Origin: G965197715 sp965247615
GTDB lineage: Bacteria; Chloroflexota; Dehalococcoidia; Lucifugimonadales; UBA1127
Direction: 5' to 3'
Length of the DNA: 64,000 nucleotides
NCBI GenBank assembly: GCA_965247615.1
Contig: OZ252022.1
Coordinates: forward strand, 806,001-870,000
The notes under the pieces were generated by a model. The model was not told the origin of the DNA. It saw nothing but the letters and a program-made list of their open reading frames with translations, and did not search any database. Both the position numbers and the translations under genes were made by a program. This document shows positions 34,529 to 43,147 of the stretch, one piece after another. Numbering within the stretch: the stretch's first letter is position 1; every line of letters starts with the position of its first letter.

Positions 34529-34864
34529 TCAGCCAGAGATCTCCCGAAGTATGGACTCTAGCTTGGAGTCTACCTGCAATGCTGAGCGGCGCGCCAGCTC
34601 GTAGAGTTCGTCTGCTTCCTTCGACAAATCCCCAAATGCGGGGTAGCCAACGTTTATCTCCCCTAAGATGTTCGAATCCGTATCTTGGATTTGTATCACG
34701 GTGTCGAAATCGCGATCCTTGCTGACAATAACTCGACCGTTTACTAGCGTCGTAGTGCCCCTTTCCAGATTCTTATCCCACGCCCATTCCACTTTGCCCT
34801 CGCGGGTTCGCACCCTGAGAGCGCTGACGATTGTACGCACCTGAACCTTCTGATCCTCAACCAT
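34529..34864 (-). CDS. hypothetical protein of the low-GC island
   Basis: 111 residues, soluble and mixed alpha/beta by eye, with VIVSKDRDFDTVIQIQDTDSNILGEINVGYP in the middle. Its start overlaps the end of the upstream gene (34857-35342) by 8 bases, so the two are translationally coupled. Base composition is clearly less GC-rich than the rest of the window. I recognise no family. Confidence 0.6.
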   Translation of the reverse strand: MVEDQKVQVRTIVSALRVRTREGKVEWAWDKNLERGTTTLVNGRVIVSKDRDFDTVIQIQDTDSNILGEINVGYPAFGDLSKEADELYELARRSALQVDSKLESILREISG

Positions 34865-35342
34865 GTTGTCCTCCTCGTCTCGATGCGGCCTCGCTCAAAA
34901 TGGCTTCCAGATTGACTTGGATACTGCTCAAGGACGCATTGAAGCGATCCATGCCTCTAGGGTCCCGTTCCTTTCGTATTGCGGCATCGAGGTCATTCTC
35001 TATACCTGTCAGGCTTACCATACCCTCATCAATCAATTGAATGTGCCGCAATGATAGGCCGGTCGTCTTGAGATCACCGAGTAATGTTCTGAGGGTGTGG
35101 CACTGATGATAACCGACCTCCCATTGGCCTTTCTGGAGCACGTACTTGATCTCTTGGATCAGCGTTGAAGCCCGGTTGCCGCTCCCAAAAGTGAGGACGT
35201 CGTCTATCGCCTTCCTTGTCTGGTCAGCCGCTCTCTTTGCGCCCCTGACTTGATACCACACAACAGCCAATCCCACTGATGCAACTGCAACCCCTACGAG
35301 GCTTGCGAAACTGCCCCAGTCATTAAGGCTCGTCCAATCCAT
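34857..35342 (-). CDS. hypothetical protein with N-terminal membrane anchor
   Basis: 161 residues. One hydrophobic segment near residues 12-30 (SLVGVAVASVGLAVVWY) is followed by a long helical cytoplasmic part, likely coiled (AKRAADQTRKAIDDV..). It is the first gene of the two-gene unit with 34529-34864. Single-anchor plus soluble partner pairs of this type are common in accessory islands, but I cannot assign a role. Confidence 0.6.
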   Translation of the reverse strand: MDWTSLNDWGSFASLVGVAVASVGLAVVWYQVRGAKRAADQTRKAIDDVLTFGSGNRASTLIQEIKYVLQKGQWEVGYHQCHTLRTLLGDLKTTGLSLRHIQLIDEGMVSLTGIENDLDAAIRKERDPRGMDRFNASLSSIQVNLEAILSEAASRRGGQHG

Positions 35343-36053
35343 GGTCTACACCTGTGTTGCCTGTCTCCCGCGATGATCAAGCGGGGCAATCAACAGGTGA
35401 GGGATGAGGGATGAAAACGGCACTCTCTATATCTCCCCTAGTGCAATCTTGGTTGTTGGATCCTTCCGTTGCCTTGGCTTGGTTTCAGGTAACCAAGTGT
35501 ATCCCAATGGGCAGATTGCAGGCAAGAGTTGAACGGCATGCCGTTGAAGGCCTCGTCGCAGGTCGACGGTACTGTTGGAGCACCGCCTGAAGGAGCTGAG
35601 ACTACCCACCTTCCTGAAGGAGGACGGCAAAATGCCAAGTGTGCTTTGGAGGGCGTCGACTATACAGGCTACCCGCTTAGGCTGTCCGAGCTTGATCTGA
35701 AGGACCGCCTTCACCGGCCCAACTCTAAGGGCTGCTGTCAAACAACTCGGAGGGGGACGCCAGCAGCTTCACCTACACCCTTGCCAGGCGGCGGGTCCGG
35801 CCAGCAAATGCCGGAGAACGAGACGTCGCAATAGGGTGGGCCGAGCCTGCCATCGACTGGACGGTGGCCAGGGTCCGACTGCAGAACCAAACTGAACCTC
35901 AGCGTAACGGTTCTTGATCTTGTCCAGTTTGGTGGGCCGAAGCGTAGTGTATGCGAACTTTTCGCTGGGAGGTCCCGATATAAGGAAAGGGGGGAGCCGG
36001 TCAGCCCCTGCTTAGGCCCCGAGCCTCTGGGCCGCCAGGGTCGGAGGCATCTG
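35343..36053. other. 711 bases without a recognisable gene
   Basis: Lower GC than the flanks. Short frames on both strands show no family pattern. A CCAAACTG near 35886 and CAGTTTGG near 35925 form an inverted repeat of unknown meaning. Confidence 0.5.
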
Positions 36054-36113
36054 GAACCGAATGAACAGCGGGTGAGACCCTGCTCCCCCCACAAGGGCGT
36101 CGCGCCAGCGACC
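36054..36113. repeat. right boundary repeat of the low-GC island
   Basis: GAACCGAATGAAC ... CCTGCTCCCCCCACAAGGGC followed by the palindrome GTCGCGCCAGCGAC (36099-36112). Direct repeat of 33926-33986 with about 80 percent identity by eye. Confidence 0.65.
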
Positions 36114-36134
36114 GCCGGCGGCTCGGTCGCGGCG

Positions 36135-38399
36135 CTACACCCCCAGCTCAGCCAGCACCCGCTCCCCGTCCGAGGACAGTCGCAGCCCCCCCCTCACCCC
36201 CGCCGCATACATCTGCCGCAGCGCCCGCAACAGGTGCGGAGAAGGGACCACGCCCTCCCCCCCGTGCTCCGCCAGCTCCGCCAGCGAATCGTACGCCCAA
36301 TCAACATGCCAGTAGAAAGAGAGGAGCCACGCCAGCTCCCGCTCGTTGCTCGGCGGCGGTATGTCCGTCAGGTCTATCAGCGTTTCCGTGACCTTCGTGT
36401 ACCGCAGGATCCCCGCCTTATCGCTGCTGTCCCGGCCGTAGTACCGCCTCCGGCGAAGCCCCACCACCCGTTCACGATAGTCCGCCTCCGCGTAGATCCG
36501 GCTCGGTATCCACTCCGCGCGCAGGTCCAGGACCTCGTTCCCGCGATCGTCGACGATCGCCACCGCCACCTCCGCGCCCATGATGCTGTCGTACTCGAAC
36601 TTCACCGCGTCCCGCAGGATCGCCTCCTGCAGCATCAGCGTCAGCTCGCGCGGTATCTTCTTGTAGTTCGGCCCCGCCGCCTCCTCGTTGGCCTCCGCCC
36701 CCACTCCCCCCGTGTTGAAGGCGTAGAACTCCTGGCGCAGCCCCCCCCGCTCCAGCTGCTGCAAGATGTAGCCCAGAATGTTGGCGTTCTCGTCCTCCAG
36801 CCCAATGATGAACGGGTCCGAGAAGTACTCGACGTACGGCCTGCCGATAGCCCCCGCGGCCGCCCCCATCTGTACCGCCTCTCCGTACATCAGCACCCGC
36901 ACGTACTGCTCCCAGCGCAGCCGCCGCAGTGGCGGGACCACCGTGTTTTGCCGCATTACCGCCTGCCACAGGACACGGTCCGTATCCTCCATCGGCACGT
37001 GGATCGCGTCCGAAAGCCGCCCGTTGGTGATCCGCGCCAGCAGCCCCTGCGCAGCCTTGCGCGCCAGGAGTCCCTCCCGCGACAGGATCATCCGCATGTT
37101 CCGTGTGGGGTTCTGCAGAAAGTCCGGCTTGCCCGTCTCCAGGTCCACCACCACGTTCTCCAGCGTCTCGCGACTGTTGGGCGCCTCCGCCGTCCCTCGC
37201 AGCACGTCGTACGTGATCGGGTCCTCCTCCTTCGTCAGCCCCGCCGGCACCGCGTAAAAGTTGTTCTCCGTGCCGTCGATGCCGTGGGAGATGCGCAGCC
37301 GGTGCCCCCCTCGCGTCGTCTCGAAGGGCTCCCGCAGTGGCTGGATCAGCACAATGTCGTCGTTCATCGGGTAGACCCCTTCCTCGGGGTCCCCCTCCAG
37401 GCCCAGGAGCACGGCCAGCTCGCTGTTCCGCAGCTCGATCATGATCGTCAGCGTGCTCTTCCCGTGTAGCGACGGCCCCGTGGTCACGATGGCCGTGTTC
37501 TGCGTCTCACCCCTCAGCGTCCGGACCCGCGCCATGCTGAGCGCCGCCTGCAGCGCCAGTCCATTCGCCTCCTTGACCTTGGACATCGCGATGCTTAGCG
37601 GGCCCATCTTGTGCTCGCCCACGTAGTCGAATCCCAGGTGCAGCGACAACCCCCTCGTCGGCGCCTTGAACACCAGCTGCGTCAGCCCGGCCTCCGTCAC
37701 ACGCGCCTTCAGCTCTTCCGGCAGCCCCAGGTCCTCCAGCCACCGCGGCGCCGACAGCTCGACGATGTCCGGCGGCTCCGACTGCGAAGCCTGTGGCATC
37801 TCGAACGTGAGCTGGCGCCACATGTACGGCAGCTGCATGTACCGCGTGCCGACCATCAGCTGCCGCACGTGAAACGACCGCCCCGGCACATCGCAGATCT
37901 GCCGGTCGGTCTGCACCACACCCTCGCCGGACTCGAAGCTCGCCTCCAGGTGGCGCGTCAGGTACGGCAACACCTGCGCGAAGAGGGCCTGGCTTGCTTC
38001 GCTGAAGGCAATCCCGTCCCGGTTCCTCCGAAACCCGTCTATCAGGTACTGCGTCAGGTCCGGGCGCCGCGCCACGCCAAGCTGGCTGTAGAAGCCCACC
38101 CCCCCGCTGTCCAATTGGCCCACCGCCTCGGGGCCCGCCCGGTACGCCGCCTTGCCCTGCGCGTTGGCCTCCTCAGCCTCACGGCGGATCCCCTCGGCCT
38201 CCTCCAGCACCTGCCGGCGATCATCCGCTGGAATCCCGTCGAGCAGCCGCATCCGGCTGACCAGCCACTCATCCGCTGGGTTGAACAGCGTGCTCTCGGT
38301 TCGATGGCCCCGCGAGGCCGCGGCCATAAGATCGTCCAAGGCCCCGGCAAAGGCCGGGTCGATGACGCTGCTCCCTAGCCCGCGCGTTTCCTCTGGCAT
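36135..38399 (-). CDS. phosphoenolpyruvate carboxykinase (ATP)-like P-loop protein, enlarged
   Basis: 754 residues, compared with about 530 for normal ATP-type PEPCK. The Walker A is GPSLHGKST (308-316), where PEPCK has GLSGTGKTT, and the metal/nucleotide aspartates are in MNDDIVLI (347-348). YVGEHKMGPLSIAMSKVKEANGL just before resembles the PEPCK YxGExKKG block. The N-terminal 240 residues are not familiar. It may be a true PEPCK variant or a kinase descended from it. The start has GGAG upstream of the ATG. The 3' end faces the palindrome at 36099. Confidence 0.6.
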   Translation of the reverse strand: MPEETRGLGSSVIDPAFAGALDDLMAAASRGHRTESTLFNPADEWLVSRMRLLDGIPADDRRQVLEEAEGIRREAEEANAQGKAAYRAGPEAVGQLDSGGVGFYSQLGVARRPDLTQYLIDGFRRNRDGIAFSEASQALFAQVLPYLTRHLEASFESGEGVVQTDRQICDVPGRSFHVRQLMVGTRYMQLPYMWRQLTFEMPQASQSEPPDIVELSAPRWLEDLGLPEELKARVTEAGLTQLVFKAPTRGLSLHLGFDYVGEHKMGPLSIAMSKVKEANGLALQAALSMARVRTLRGETQNTAIVTTGPSLHGKSTLTIMIELRNSELAVLLGLEGDPEEGVYPMNDDIVLIQPLREPFETTRGGHRLRISHGIDGTENNFYAVPAGLTKEEDPITYDVLRGTAEAPNSRETLENVVVDLETGKPDFLQNPTRNMRMILSREGLLARKAAQGLLARITNGRLSDAIHVPMEDTDRVLWQAVMRQNTVVPPLRRLRWEQYVRVLMYGEAVQMGAAAGAIGRPYVEYFSDPFIIGLEDENANILGYILQQLERGGLRQEFYAFNTGGVGAEANEEAAGPNYKKIPRELTLMLQEAILRDAVKFEYDSIMGAEVAVAIVDDRGNEVLDLRAEWIPSRIYAEADYRERVVGLRRRRYYGRDSSDKAGILRYTKVTETLIDLTDIPPPSNERELAWLLSFYWHVDWAYDSLAELAEHGGEGVVPSPHLLRALRQMYAAGVRGGLRLSSDGERVLAELGV

Positions 38400-38496
38400 T
38401 GATTACTCCATCCCTCCCTGGCTGTCTCCGCCGCCCCGCGTGCCCAGTGCTGCGCCTCCAACCACCCATCCCCATCACGCCGCTGCGCCGGCGACC

Positions 38497-38581
38497 CCCC
38501 ACCCCTGCTGCGGCCCGCGCACCAACAAGCAGCCCACACCCGCGCCTCCACCTACCCCCACAAGGCCGTCGCGCCAGCGAC
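38497..38581. repeat. long-form dispersed repeat between PEPCK-like and LigJ-like genes
   Basis: CACCCCTGCTGCGG ... CAACAAGCAGC ... CAAGGCC-GTCGCGCCAGCGAC (palindrome 38568-38581), touching the TGA of the LigJ-like gene. A degenerate copy lies near 38480. Confidence 0.75.
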
Positions 38582-39598
38582 TCACTTTCCCCGTTGGTCC
38601 AGGTACTTCCGGGCCCGAGGGTACACCCTTCTCGCATTGTCTTCGAACAGCTTCTGCCGGTCCTCCTCCGTCAGCCACCCCAGCGCGTCCACGTACGCCT
38701 TCGTATCGTCGAACCACCGCCCCGTCCACGGGTCGATCACGTTCACCGCCCCGATCATCTCCGAAGCGAACATAACGTTGTCCACGCCGATGACCTTGAG
38801 AAGCAGCTCCATCGCCGCCTCGTCGTACACCGCCGTGTCGAAGTAGACGTTCCGTATGAACTCGTCGAAGGGCTGGTACCCGTCCCGCAGCGCGATCCCG
38901 CGGTAGCGCGCGAACTGGTACGGCACCGTGCCCCCGCCGTGCGGCACCACCACTCTCAGGCCCGGCACGTCCTGGAACACACTGGACTGGTGAAGCTGCA
39001 CAATCGCCGTGCTGTCCGCGTTCATATAGTGGGAGGCCGTGCTGTGGAAGTTGGGATTGCACGTGGCGCTTACGTGAATCATCGCCGGCACGTCCAGCTC
39101 CACCAGCTTCTCATACAGCGGGTACCACCAGCCCTTGTCGTTCATGGGAGGGTCCGTCCAGAAGCCACCGCTGGGGTCTGGGTTCACCACGCACCCCACG
39201 AAGCCCAGCTCGTTCACACACCGCTCCAGCTCCGCGATGCAGTTGGCCGGCGGGACTCCCGGCGACTGCGGGAGCTGGCACACGCCTATGAAGTTGTCCG
39301 GGTACAGATCGCACACCCGCGCAATCAGGTCATTGCAGTGCTGCGTCCAGTAGAGGCTGATGCGCGCGTCGCCAAAGTGGTGCCCCATGGACGACGCCCG
39401 CGGCGAAAAGAAGCAGACGTCCGTGCCCCGCTCCCGCTGCTTCTTCAGCTGCCCGTTCTCCAGCGACTCCCGTATCTCGTCGTCGCTCACCTTGACCGAT
39501 CCCTTCGTCGGGCTCGCCATGGTGGAGATCTGCCCCGCCCGGTACTCGACGAAGGACGCCGGCACCGTCGTGTAGTGTCCGTGGATGTCAATGATCAT
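38582..39598 (-). CDS. LigJ-like 4-oxalomesaconate hydratase / amidohydrolase-2 family protein
   Basis: 338 residues, paralogue of 7789-8793. MIIDIHGHYTTVP gives metal ligands H6 and H8. SDDEIRESLENGQLKKQRERGTD, FFSPRASSMGHH, LPQSPGVPPANCIAELERCV and VVPHGGGTVPY follow the LigJ arrangement closely, closer than the other copy. LigJ hydrates 4-oxalomesaconate during protocatechuate or gallate breakdown. It is not next to other pathway genes here. Two copies suggest related but distinct substrates. Confidence 0.85.
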   Translation of the reverse strand: MIIDIHGHYTTVPASFVEYRAGQISTMASPTKGSVKVSDDEIRESLENGQLKKQRERGTDVCFFSPRASSMGHHFGDARISLYWTQHCNDLIARVCDLYPDNFIGVCQLPQSPGVPPANCIAELERCVNELGFVGCVVNPDPSGGFWTDPPMNDKGWWYPLYEKLVELDVPAMIHVSATCNPNFHSTASHYMNADSTAIVQLHQSSVFQDVPGLRVVVPHGGGTVPYQFARYRGIALRDGYQPFDEFIRNVYFDTAVYDEAAMELLLKVIGVDNVMFASEMIGAVNVIDPWTGRWFDDTKAYVDALGWLTEEDRQKLFEDNARRVYPRARKYLDQRGK

Positions 39599-40064
39599 GC
39601 TGGTAAGCCTCGTGTGGGGCTGGGCGCCCTCTTAGCCAGGCCCCGGCGGCGAGTCGGCAGCGTGCCGCGGCCCCCTGCCCGTTGCCATGGCGTGGGCTCT
39701 TCCCGCCCCGTCCGGCGGGTGCTGGTTGGTGCGAAATCCGTGCCGATGGCCCTCATAGCGTCGGCATGCACACTGGCCAACGACCACACCAAACCTGCCT
39801 GTCAAGGATTGCTGCGCGTCGATGGACGCCGGCACAACCTCCTTCTCGACAATGCCCGACAGAATTCGCCGCCAGCCTCCAGCAACATCACCCCCATCGC
39901 CCCCCCCTGCCCGCAAGCCGTCCCGCCGGCGACTCCCTCCCCCGCGCCGCCTGTACCATCCGCCCCTTCTGTGCTAGCATGGGGCACGGCAGCGCCGGAG
40001 TACCCGCCGCTCCCCCGATGCGGCACGGCCCTACGACCGCAAAGCTTTCTCGGAGGTCAAGCGT
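39599..40064. other. 466-base intergenic region
   Basis: Divergent promoter region between the LigJ-like gene and the bicupin gene. It holds one degenerate palindrome near 39915 (CGTCCCGCCGGCGAC). No gene seen. Confidence 0.5.
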
Positions 40065-41174
40065 ATGACGCAGGCACAGGTGAACTACCCTAAACCCCGG
40101 TTTCCCTACGACCAATGGATGGAGTCCCAGGGCCTTCCCATCTACAGAGGCCACTTCGTCGCGGACCCGAAGGAGCTGGAGCTCGGATGGTGGGAGGAGC
40201 GGCAGTGCAACGCCGCCTTCATCCAGCTCTACGGCCAAGAGGGCGTCAGCGAGGCCCGCATAACCCAGATCCCCCCCGGCGCAACCCTCCCGCCCCTGAA
40301 GCTCGGCGTCAGCGAGGTCGTCTACGTCCTTGAAGGACAGGGCATCGCCACCGTCTGGCAGGACGACGGCACCCCTAAGAGGACCTTTGAGTGGCAGAAG
40401 CATAGCCTCTTCCACCTCCCCCGCCACGCTCACCACCAGTTCAGCAACGCCCGCGGCGACGCACCCGCGCTCCTCCTCAACTACAACTACCTCCCCGTCG
40501 CCATGTCCACCGTGCCAGAGCCGGACTTCTTCTTCAACAACCCCTATTCCAGGACCAAGCCGCTGGAGTTTGAGGGGAACGAGTTCTACTCTGAGGCCAA
40601 GATGATCCTCGAGCCCGGCGAGGGCAAGTGGTCTCGCGGCCGCGCCGTCTGGGCCGGCAACTTCTTCCCGGACATGACCGCCTGGGACAAGCTCGTCCCC
40701 TTCTGGGGCCGAGGCGCCGGCGGCACCGTCGTCTTCATCAAGTTCGCCGAGGCCGAGATGCACGCCCACATGTCCGTCTTTGATCCACAGCTCTACAAGA
40801 AGGGCCACCGTCACGGCCCCGGCCGCGTCATCGTCATCCCCAAGGGCGAGGGCTACTCCATCCTCTGGCCGACCACCCCGGGCGCCGAAAAGGTCATCTG
40901 CCCCTGGAAGGAAGCCACCATCTTCGTTCCGCCGGAGAACTGGTACCACCAGCACTTCAACATGGGCACCGGTCAGGCCAGGTATCTCGCCCTCAGCCCC
41001 ATCCCCCAGTTCCAGGGCAGGCCCTACTCCCACCAGATCGAGTACCCCGACGAGGAGCCCGTCATCCGCGACACCTTCGAGTCAGAGCTCGCCAAGCGCG
41101 GCATGGAGTCCCTCATGGTCAAGCAGGCCTACGAGGACCGCGAATACGAGTGGGACTACGGCGCGGACAACTAG
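40065..41174 (+). CDS. bicupin protein
   Basis: 369 residues with two cupin barrels. The first (about 60-150) has PPGATLPPLKLGVSEVVYVLEGQG and HSLFHLPRHAHHQFSN. The second (about 215-320) has FAEAEMHAHMSVFDPQLYKKGHRHGPGRVIVIPKGEG and NWYHQHFN. Several histidines in each are suited to bind a metal. Bicupins include gentisate 1,2-dioxygenase-type ring-cleavage enzymes and others, but the ligand pattern is not clear enough to name it. The aromatic-catabolism neighbours make a dioxygenase attractive as inference. A terminator follows. Confidence 0.8.
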   Translation: MTQAQVNYPKPRFPYDQWMESQGLPIYRGHFVADPKELELGWWEERQCNAAFIQLYGQEGVSEARITQIPPGATLPPLKLGVSEVVYVLEGQGIATVWQDDGTPKRTFEWQKHSLFHLPRHAHHQFSNARGDAPALLLNYNYLPVAMSTVPEPDFFFNNPYSRTKPLEFEGNEFYSEAKMILEPGEGKWSRGRAVWAGNFFPDMTAWDKLVPFWGRGAGGTVVFIKFAEAEMHAHMSVFDPQLYKKGHRHGPGRVIVIPKGEGYSILWPTTPGAEKVICPWKEATIFVPPENWYHQHFNMGTGQARYLALSPIPQFQGRPYSHQIEYPDEEPVIRDTFESELAKRGMESLMVKQAYEDREYEWDYGADN

Positions 41175-41208
41175 CAGCCAACCAAGCTGCCGCATCCCCG
41201 CACACACG

Positions 41209-41237
41209 CAAGAGAGGGCCGTACAGGCCCTCTCTTG
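41209..41237 (+). terminator. intrinsic terminator after the bicupin gene
   Basis: 12-bp perfect stem CAAGAGAGGGCC / GGCCCTCTCTTG around a GTACA loop, 35 bases after the stop. Only a short T run follows. Confidence 0.75.
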
Positions 41238-41282
41238 CTGTCCGCTCCCCGCGGCGACCCCGCAACCCTCCCCTACAAGGCC

Positions 41283-41296
41283 GTCGCGCTAGCGAC
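41283..41296. repeat. GTCGCGCTAGCGAC palindrome
   Basis: Perfect copy downstream of the terminator. A GTGAAAACGGGAATCCACAG fragment just after it (about 41299-41318) resembles half of the TTCCCGC hairpin family. Confidence 0.75.
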
Positions 41297-41481
41297 CCCG
41301 TGAAAACGGGAATCCACAGGGATGGGCGGCCAGGCATACCGCCAAGACCATCGGGAAACGGCACTGGTACCTACTCCATCTGGTGCTACCGAGGGCTACT
41401 CAGGCCCTCTCGCGCGCCGCCGCCGAGGCCCACAGCGCTCCTTGTGCACTTCTCCTTGCTAATCTATTTCCGCAATGTAGT

Positions 41482-41510
41482 TTGACCCTGAATCGCACGG
41501 CTGTTAGACT
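41482..41510 (+). promoter_or_regulatory. sigma70-like promoter of the island gene at 41543
   Basis: TTGACC at 41482-41487 and TAGACT at 41505-41510 with a 17-base spacer, 33 bases before the ATG. Confidence 0.5.
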
Positions 41511-41542
41511 TGCGACCGGTAGGAACCACATGGGGGTGTTGT

Positions 41543-42247
41543 ATGGGTCTTTTCGGGAGTAGGCCAAAAGTGAGCATCGAAGAGTTTTTTAGGGATTTCT
41601 ACGACCAACATATATTTCAATCACAGAGAGCTGTGGGTGTTGACATGATGGACAGCATTTGCGATATCCTGAGAGACCGACTTATTGAGCTGGACCCAAG
41701 GACTAACGCTATAGGTTCAGATCTACTGCGGGAGGAGATCACCGCCCTCAGGCTCGAGTTGATCGCATTGGCTTGGTTCCACAAGTTTAAGAAGGATTCC
41801 TATACGGTTACGCAGAGCTTTCGCACTGCACAGTACCTGAGCGAAAGGCAAAGGATTAATCTATGGGAAGCAATGGGTGCGTACAACGGCGCACTTGCCG
41901 AGTCAGCGACCTCAGAAAGAAGCCTTAAGAGTGTCAGAGTCGTTGAGGCTCGGTTCGATATGTGGAAACGTTGCTGCGCGGCAGTTGTACGCGACCAGGA
42001 CAATCCTACTGAAGAAGAAAATGTCTTCCTAAATTGTGTCTCACGTGCGGCAAACAGAATTGGCGTTAACGTAGGGAAGAGTGACTGGCATTGTGAATTT
42101 ATGACAGCGACGTTACTCGCTGAAAGACTAGGTGTTATTCAAACGATAAATAGAGCAGCTGCTGACCAATTGGCCTACACGGCTAGGATGCTATACAACG
42201 GTGCTGAAGAGGGCCTTAGGTCAGCGTCTGTGCGGCCAAGCGGGTAA
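41543..42247 (+). CDS. hypothetical protein in a low-GC segment
   Basis: 234 residues, mainly helical (..DFYDQHIFQSQRAVGVDMMDSICDILRDRLIELD..). Codon use and GC are far lower than in both neighbours, so the gene looks recently acquired. No motif or membrane segment is visible. It stands alone with its own promoter. Confidence 0.7.
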   Translation: MGLFGSRPKVSIEEFFRDFYDQHIFQSQRAVGVDMMDSICDILRDRLIELDPRTNAIGSDLLREEITALRLELIALAWFHKFKKDSYTVTQSFRTAQYLSERQRINLWEAMGAYNGALAESATSERSLKSVRVVEARFDMWKRCCAAVVRDQDNPTEEENVFLNCVSRAANRIGVNVGKSDWHCEFMTATLLAERLGVIQTINRAAADQLAYTARMLYNGAEEGLRSASVRPSG

Positions 42248-42338
42248 ACCCCATGAATCTTGGCGTCAAAGTATGCTGGTGCCCGCCGAAGCCGGCATAC
42301 CCCCGCGCACGCGCTACAGAGTGCCCCCAAGCCCCCCT

Positions 42339-43082
42339 CTAGCCGCTCGCCAGCACCCCGCCGTCCACCGCGAGGTCCGTGCCCGTGACGAAGTCGGCCT
42401 CCGCCGACGCCAAAAACACCGCCGCCGCCGCCACGTCCTCCGGCGTGCACTGCCGCCCCACCAGGTTGCTCACCTGCCACGCCCGAGGCGGCGCCCCCGG
42501 CTCCGCCTCCGTCAGCACCCGGTTCGGCGTGATGCTGTTAACCCGGATCCCGTGCGGCCCCAGCTGCACCGCCAGCGCCCGCGTCAGGTTCAGCACCCCG
42601 CCCTTCGCCGAGGGGTACGCCGTCGCGTTGTCCCGCCCCCGGTGCCCCGACGTCGACGCAATGTTCACGATCCGCCCGCCCCGCCCCTGCGCCACCATCC
42701 GCAGCGCCGCGTACTTCGTGCACAGGAACACACTCTTCAACGAGACCCCGATCACCCGGTCCCACTCCGCCTCCGGCAGCTCCAGCACGTTCTGCCGGTC
42801 CACAACGCCCACGTTGTTCACCAGGATGTCGACGCCCCCCCAGTGGCCCACGACCTGCTCCACCATCCGCTGCACCTGCTCCCCCGACGTCACGTCGCAG
42901 CCGATGGCCAGCGCCGACCCGTCCATCGCCGCGTTGATCGCCGCCGCCACCGCCTCTGCCCGCTCCTCGACGACGTCCACCACCCCAACCCGCGCCCCCT
43001 CCCGCGCGAACGCCGTCGCGATCCCCTCGCCGATGTTCCGTCCCGACCCCGTCACGATGGCTACCCGACCCTCAAGTCGCAC
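42339..43082 (-). CDS. short-chain dehydrogenase/reductase
   Basis: 247 residues. The cofactor loop is TGSGRNIGEGIA, NNVGVV follows, and the active site is IASTSGHRG...YPSAK with serine, tyrosine and lysine in place. FabG-like in length and end (GTDLAVDGGVLASG). The substrate is unknown. It is probably a catabolic dehydrogenase given the wider context. Confidence 0.9.
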   Translation of the reverse strand: MRLEGRVAIVTGSGRNIGEGIATAFAREGARVGVVDVVEERAEAVAAAINAAMDGSALAIGCDVTSGEQVQRMVEQVVGHWGGVDILVNNVGVVDRQNVLELPEAEWDRVIGVSLKSVFLCTKYAALRMVAQGRGGRIVNIASTSGHRGRDNATAYPSAKGGVLNLTRALAVQLGPHGIRVNSITPNRVLTEAEPGAPPRAWQVSNLVGRQCTPEDVAAAAVFLASAEADFVTGTDLAVDGGVLASG

Positions 43083-43147
43083 GCCTCACCTCCTGCCCAA
43101 CCCGCCGTTCCGCCGGTGTTGGTCACATACCGGCAATGCTCTACGTA

